From NCBI RefSeq assembly GCF_003853415.1, contig NZ_QTPP01000016.1, positions 1 through 64,000 of the forward strand: a stretch of DNA of 64,000 bases, given 5' to 3'. Both the position numbers and the translations under genes were made by a program. The notes beneath the pieces are model-generated. The model ran no database searches. It was not told where the DNA came from and saw only the letters and a program-made list of their open reading frames with translations. This stretch comes from Burkholderia sp. Bp9142 (GTDB lineage: Bacteria; Pseudomonadota; Gammaproteobacteria; Burkholderiales; Burkholderiaceae). Numbering within the stretch: the stretch's first letter is position 1; each line of letters starts with the position of its first letter. Below are positions 62,482 through 64,000 of the stretch, piece by piece.

Positions 62482-63162
62482 ATGAAAAAAATCGTGCTTG
62501 CCGAAGACCACGCCATTATTCGCGACGGGCTGAAGTTGTTGCTGAGGACGCGAGCGAACTGGATCGTCGTCGGGGAAACCGGTGACGGCCGAATGGTCGA
62601 TCAGCTGGTGCGCGACACGCAGGCCGATTTGCTGCTGCTCGACCTCGATCTACCCGGCTTCCCCGGCATCGACCTCGCGAAACGAATCAAGGCGCAATCG
62701 CCGCAGACCCGAATCCTGGTGGTCACGGGCAGCCAGAATCCGGCCACGGTCCGGGCGGCCGTGGCGATCGGCGTCGACGGATACATGCTCAAACACGAAG
62801 ATGGCGACGAGCTGCTGCGTGCGGTCTCGCTGGTGCTGTCGGGTATCCGCTATGTCAGCGACTCGCTCGCCCATGTCCTCGAGAACACCGGCGGTAGCGC
62901 CGTGCCACCGGTGACGGCGCGAGAGAAGGAAATCCTTGTGCTGATTGCCAATGGACACTCGAGCAAGGAGATCGCCATCAAGCTGAATCTCAGCGTGCTG
63001 ACGGTACGCAAGCATCGACAGAACCTGATGTCGAAACTGTCGTTGCACAACGTCGCCGAAGTGATCGCGTATGCGCTGCGCGACGGCCTGACCGTGCTGC
63101 CGCTCTCCGACGATGTCGGCGCGGAGGAAGGTGTGATTCGCGCGCTCTCGCCCGCGCCGTGA
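62482..63162 (+). CDS. NarL/LuxR-family response regulator
   Basis: 226 residues. The receiver domain has acidic residues E8 and D9 (LAEDHAIIRDGL), the phospho-acceptor at D54 or D56 in LLLLDLDLPG, and Lys in GYMLKHEDG. The C-terminal HTH reads VTAREKEILVLIANGHSSKEIAIKLNLSVLTVRKHRQN, near 146-185. It is preceded by a GGGAGAAGG stretch and diverges from the hybrid kinase with 139 bp between starts. Targets are unknown. Confidence 0.92.
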   Translation: MKKIVLAEDHAIIRDGLKLLLRTRANWIVVGETGDGRMVDQLVRDTQADLLLLDLDLPGFPGIDLAKRIKAQSPQTRILVVTGSQNPATVRAAVAIGVDGYMLKHEDGDELLRAVSLVLSGIRYVSDSLAHVLENTGGSAVPPVTAREKEILVLIANGHSSKEIAIKLNLSVLTVRKHRQNLMSKLSLHNVAEVIAYALRDGLTVLPLSDDVGAEEGVIRALSPAP

Positions 63163-63236
63163 CAACAACGCGCCGGCGGAACAGCGAACCGTTCCGCCGG
63201 CCAATTGTTCGCCGGCCGTACCCGGCCAGCCGCCCG

Positions 63237-64000
63237 TTACCGGTCGTATTCGAGCGATTCGGTGAAGAGCGTGTCGACCGTATCCGTCCAGTTCAGGTTC
63301 ATGAACGAGAAGTCGGTGCTCCCCGTCCAGCCGGCCACCGCCGGGAACGCCACGCCTTGATCGCCCGGCACGTCGAGCGTGACCGCGGCGCCCGGCTGCG
63401 CCGGCAACGCTCGCGCGGAGCCGTTGACGAACACCGGCGACGGCTGCCCTGCCGCGGTTGCGCGAATCTGCACGTTGCCGCGCTTGACGAACGGCAGCCC
63501 CGCTTTCGACGTCCAGCTCAACCGGAACGTCGTGCCGCCCGCAAACGTGCTTGCGGTACCCGGCGTCAGCGCGTCGCGTGTCGACTGCGCGACGTCGTGC
63601 CACGCGTACTGGCGCAACGCATCAGGCAACGGCGACGGCGTGCGCAGCCGGACCGTATAGTGTCTGGCCGGCGCCGCGGTGTTGCCGTTCTGGTAAACGT
63701 CGATCGTGTACGCGCTGAACGGCTTGATGTCGGCGAGCTCGGCGGCGCTCAACTGCGGCTTCGCCCAGGCGGTATTGTTGCGCGGCGCATCGCCCGGCCA
63801 CGAAAACAGGCCCTGGTTGGCCGGATCCTGCGCGACGCCCGCCAGGCGGAAATTGTTGCGGCACTGCGCATTCTTCGCCAGCGCGGCAAGCTGGGCCGGC
63901 GTCTGCCCGCTCGCAATCTGTGCACGGATATTCAGCGTGTCGCAGGTGCCGCTCGACGGCTGCAGGAACACGCCATTGCGCAACCCCGGGCCGTTGACGA
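63237..64000 (-). CDS. partial gene, unrecognised protein (C-terminal 254 codons in window)
   Basis: The frame is open across the right edge, so only the C-terminus is seen; the stop TAA is at 63237-63239. I do not recognise the family. The sequence has a few Cys (SSGTCDTL, NAQCRNNF), many Ala, Thr and Pro, and beta-rich segments such as YTIDVYQNGN and TTFRLSWTSKAG, consistent with an exported protein. It ends FSFMNLNWTDTVDTLFTESL. It is convergent with the response regulator gene. Confidence 0.75.
   Translation of the reverse strand, partial: VNGPGLRNGVFLQPSSGTCDTLNIRAQIASGQTPAQLAALAKNAQCRNNFRLAGVAQDPANQGLFSWPGDAPRNNTAWAKPQLSAAELADIKPFSAYTIDVYQNGNTAAPARHYTVRLRTPSPLPDALRQYAWHDVAQSTRDALTPGTASTFAGGTTFRLSWTSKAGLPFVKRGNVQIRATAAGQPSPVFVNGSARALPAQPGAAVTLDVPGDQGVAFPAVAGWTGSTDFSFMNLNWTDTVDTLFTESLEYDR

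Overview
The window is uniformly GC-rich and almost fully coding. It reads as part of a Burkholderia genome, most likely the Burkholderia cepacia complex. The reasons are an aidA-type gene followed by an AidA-LecB lectin fusion behind a CepR/LuxR-type box, a complete Burkholderia-style type VI secretion (T6SS) locus, and the mix of small metabolic and stress cassettes expected on a secondary chromosome. Species and replicon are inference.

Layout. 1-3.7 kb: an alpha/beta hydrolase divergent from a LuxR-type regulator with a perfect 18-bp palindrome between them, then a short CDF transporter and the decayed 3' end of a membrane transporter gene. 3.7-7.8 kb: a chromate-resistance operon (chrB, chrA, a broken chrC start, a stand-alone ChrB C-terminal-domain gene, an MFS transporter), with a palindrome touching the chrB start codon. 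7.9-9.0 kb: a KfrA-like coiled-coil DNA-binding protein. 9.0-11.3 kb: a TetR/NemR-type regulator, an NADP-dependent oxidoreductase and a small monooxygenase, with the same operator in front of the regulator and the oxidoreductase. 11.4-17.2 kb: a periplasmic molybdenum dehydrogenase (2Fe-2S subunit, Tat-exported Mo subunit), a tri-haem cytochrome c and an aldehyde dehydrogenase, closed by a clear terminator.

17.2-47.7 kb is one T6SS locus. tagH and a tssQ-like lipoprotein gene run leftward. A 630-bp AT-rich control region separates them from tssJ-tssK-tssL-tssM-tagF-kinase-tssA-tssB-tssC-hcp-tssE-tssF-tssG-tssH-vgrG-unknown(421 aa)-rhs. Many genes overlap or nearly touch. TssJLM form the envelope complex, TssAEFGK the baseplate, TssBC the sheath, Hcp the tube, VgrG/PAAR-like the spike, and TssH recycles the sheath. 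TagF, the kinase and TagH form a phosphorylation control layer. The Rhs protein carries an unrecognised C-terminal tip with no immunity gene downstream; IS debris lies there instead.

47.7-52.5 kb: nested IS scars cut a merR gene that follows a small thioredoxin-like gene. Next comes a bufferin-type RiPP operon (bufA, bufB MNIO enzyme, bufC, doxX), divergent from a SigF-like ECF sigma factor and its NrsF-like membrane anti-sigma factor. A sequence matching the Caulobacter sigma-F promoter lies upstream of bufA. A ~130-bp IS-like remnant follows. 52.9-54.5 kb: aidA and an AidA-lectin fusion. 54.9-57.2 kb: a periplasmic catalase and an ankyrin lipoprotein (katB-ankB type). 57.3-60.1 kb: a sterol-desaturase-family hydroxylase with a Tat/lipobox serine hydrolase. 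60.5-63.2 kb: a hybrid sensor kinase divergent from a NarL-type response regulator. The window ends inside an unidentified leftward gene.

Family calls rest on motifs read by eye; no database search was run.
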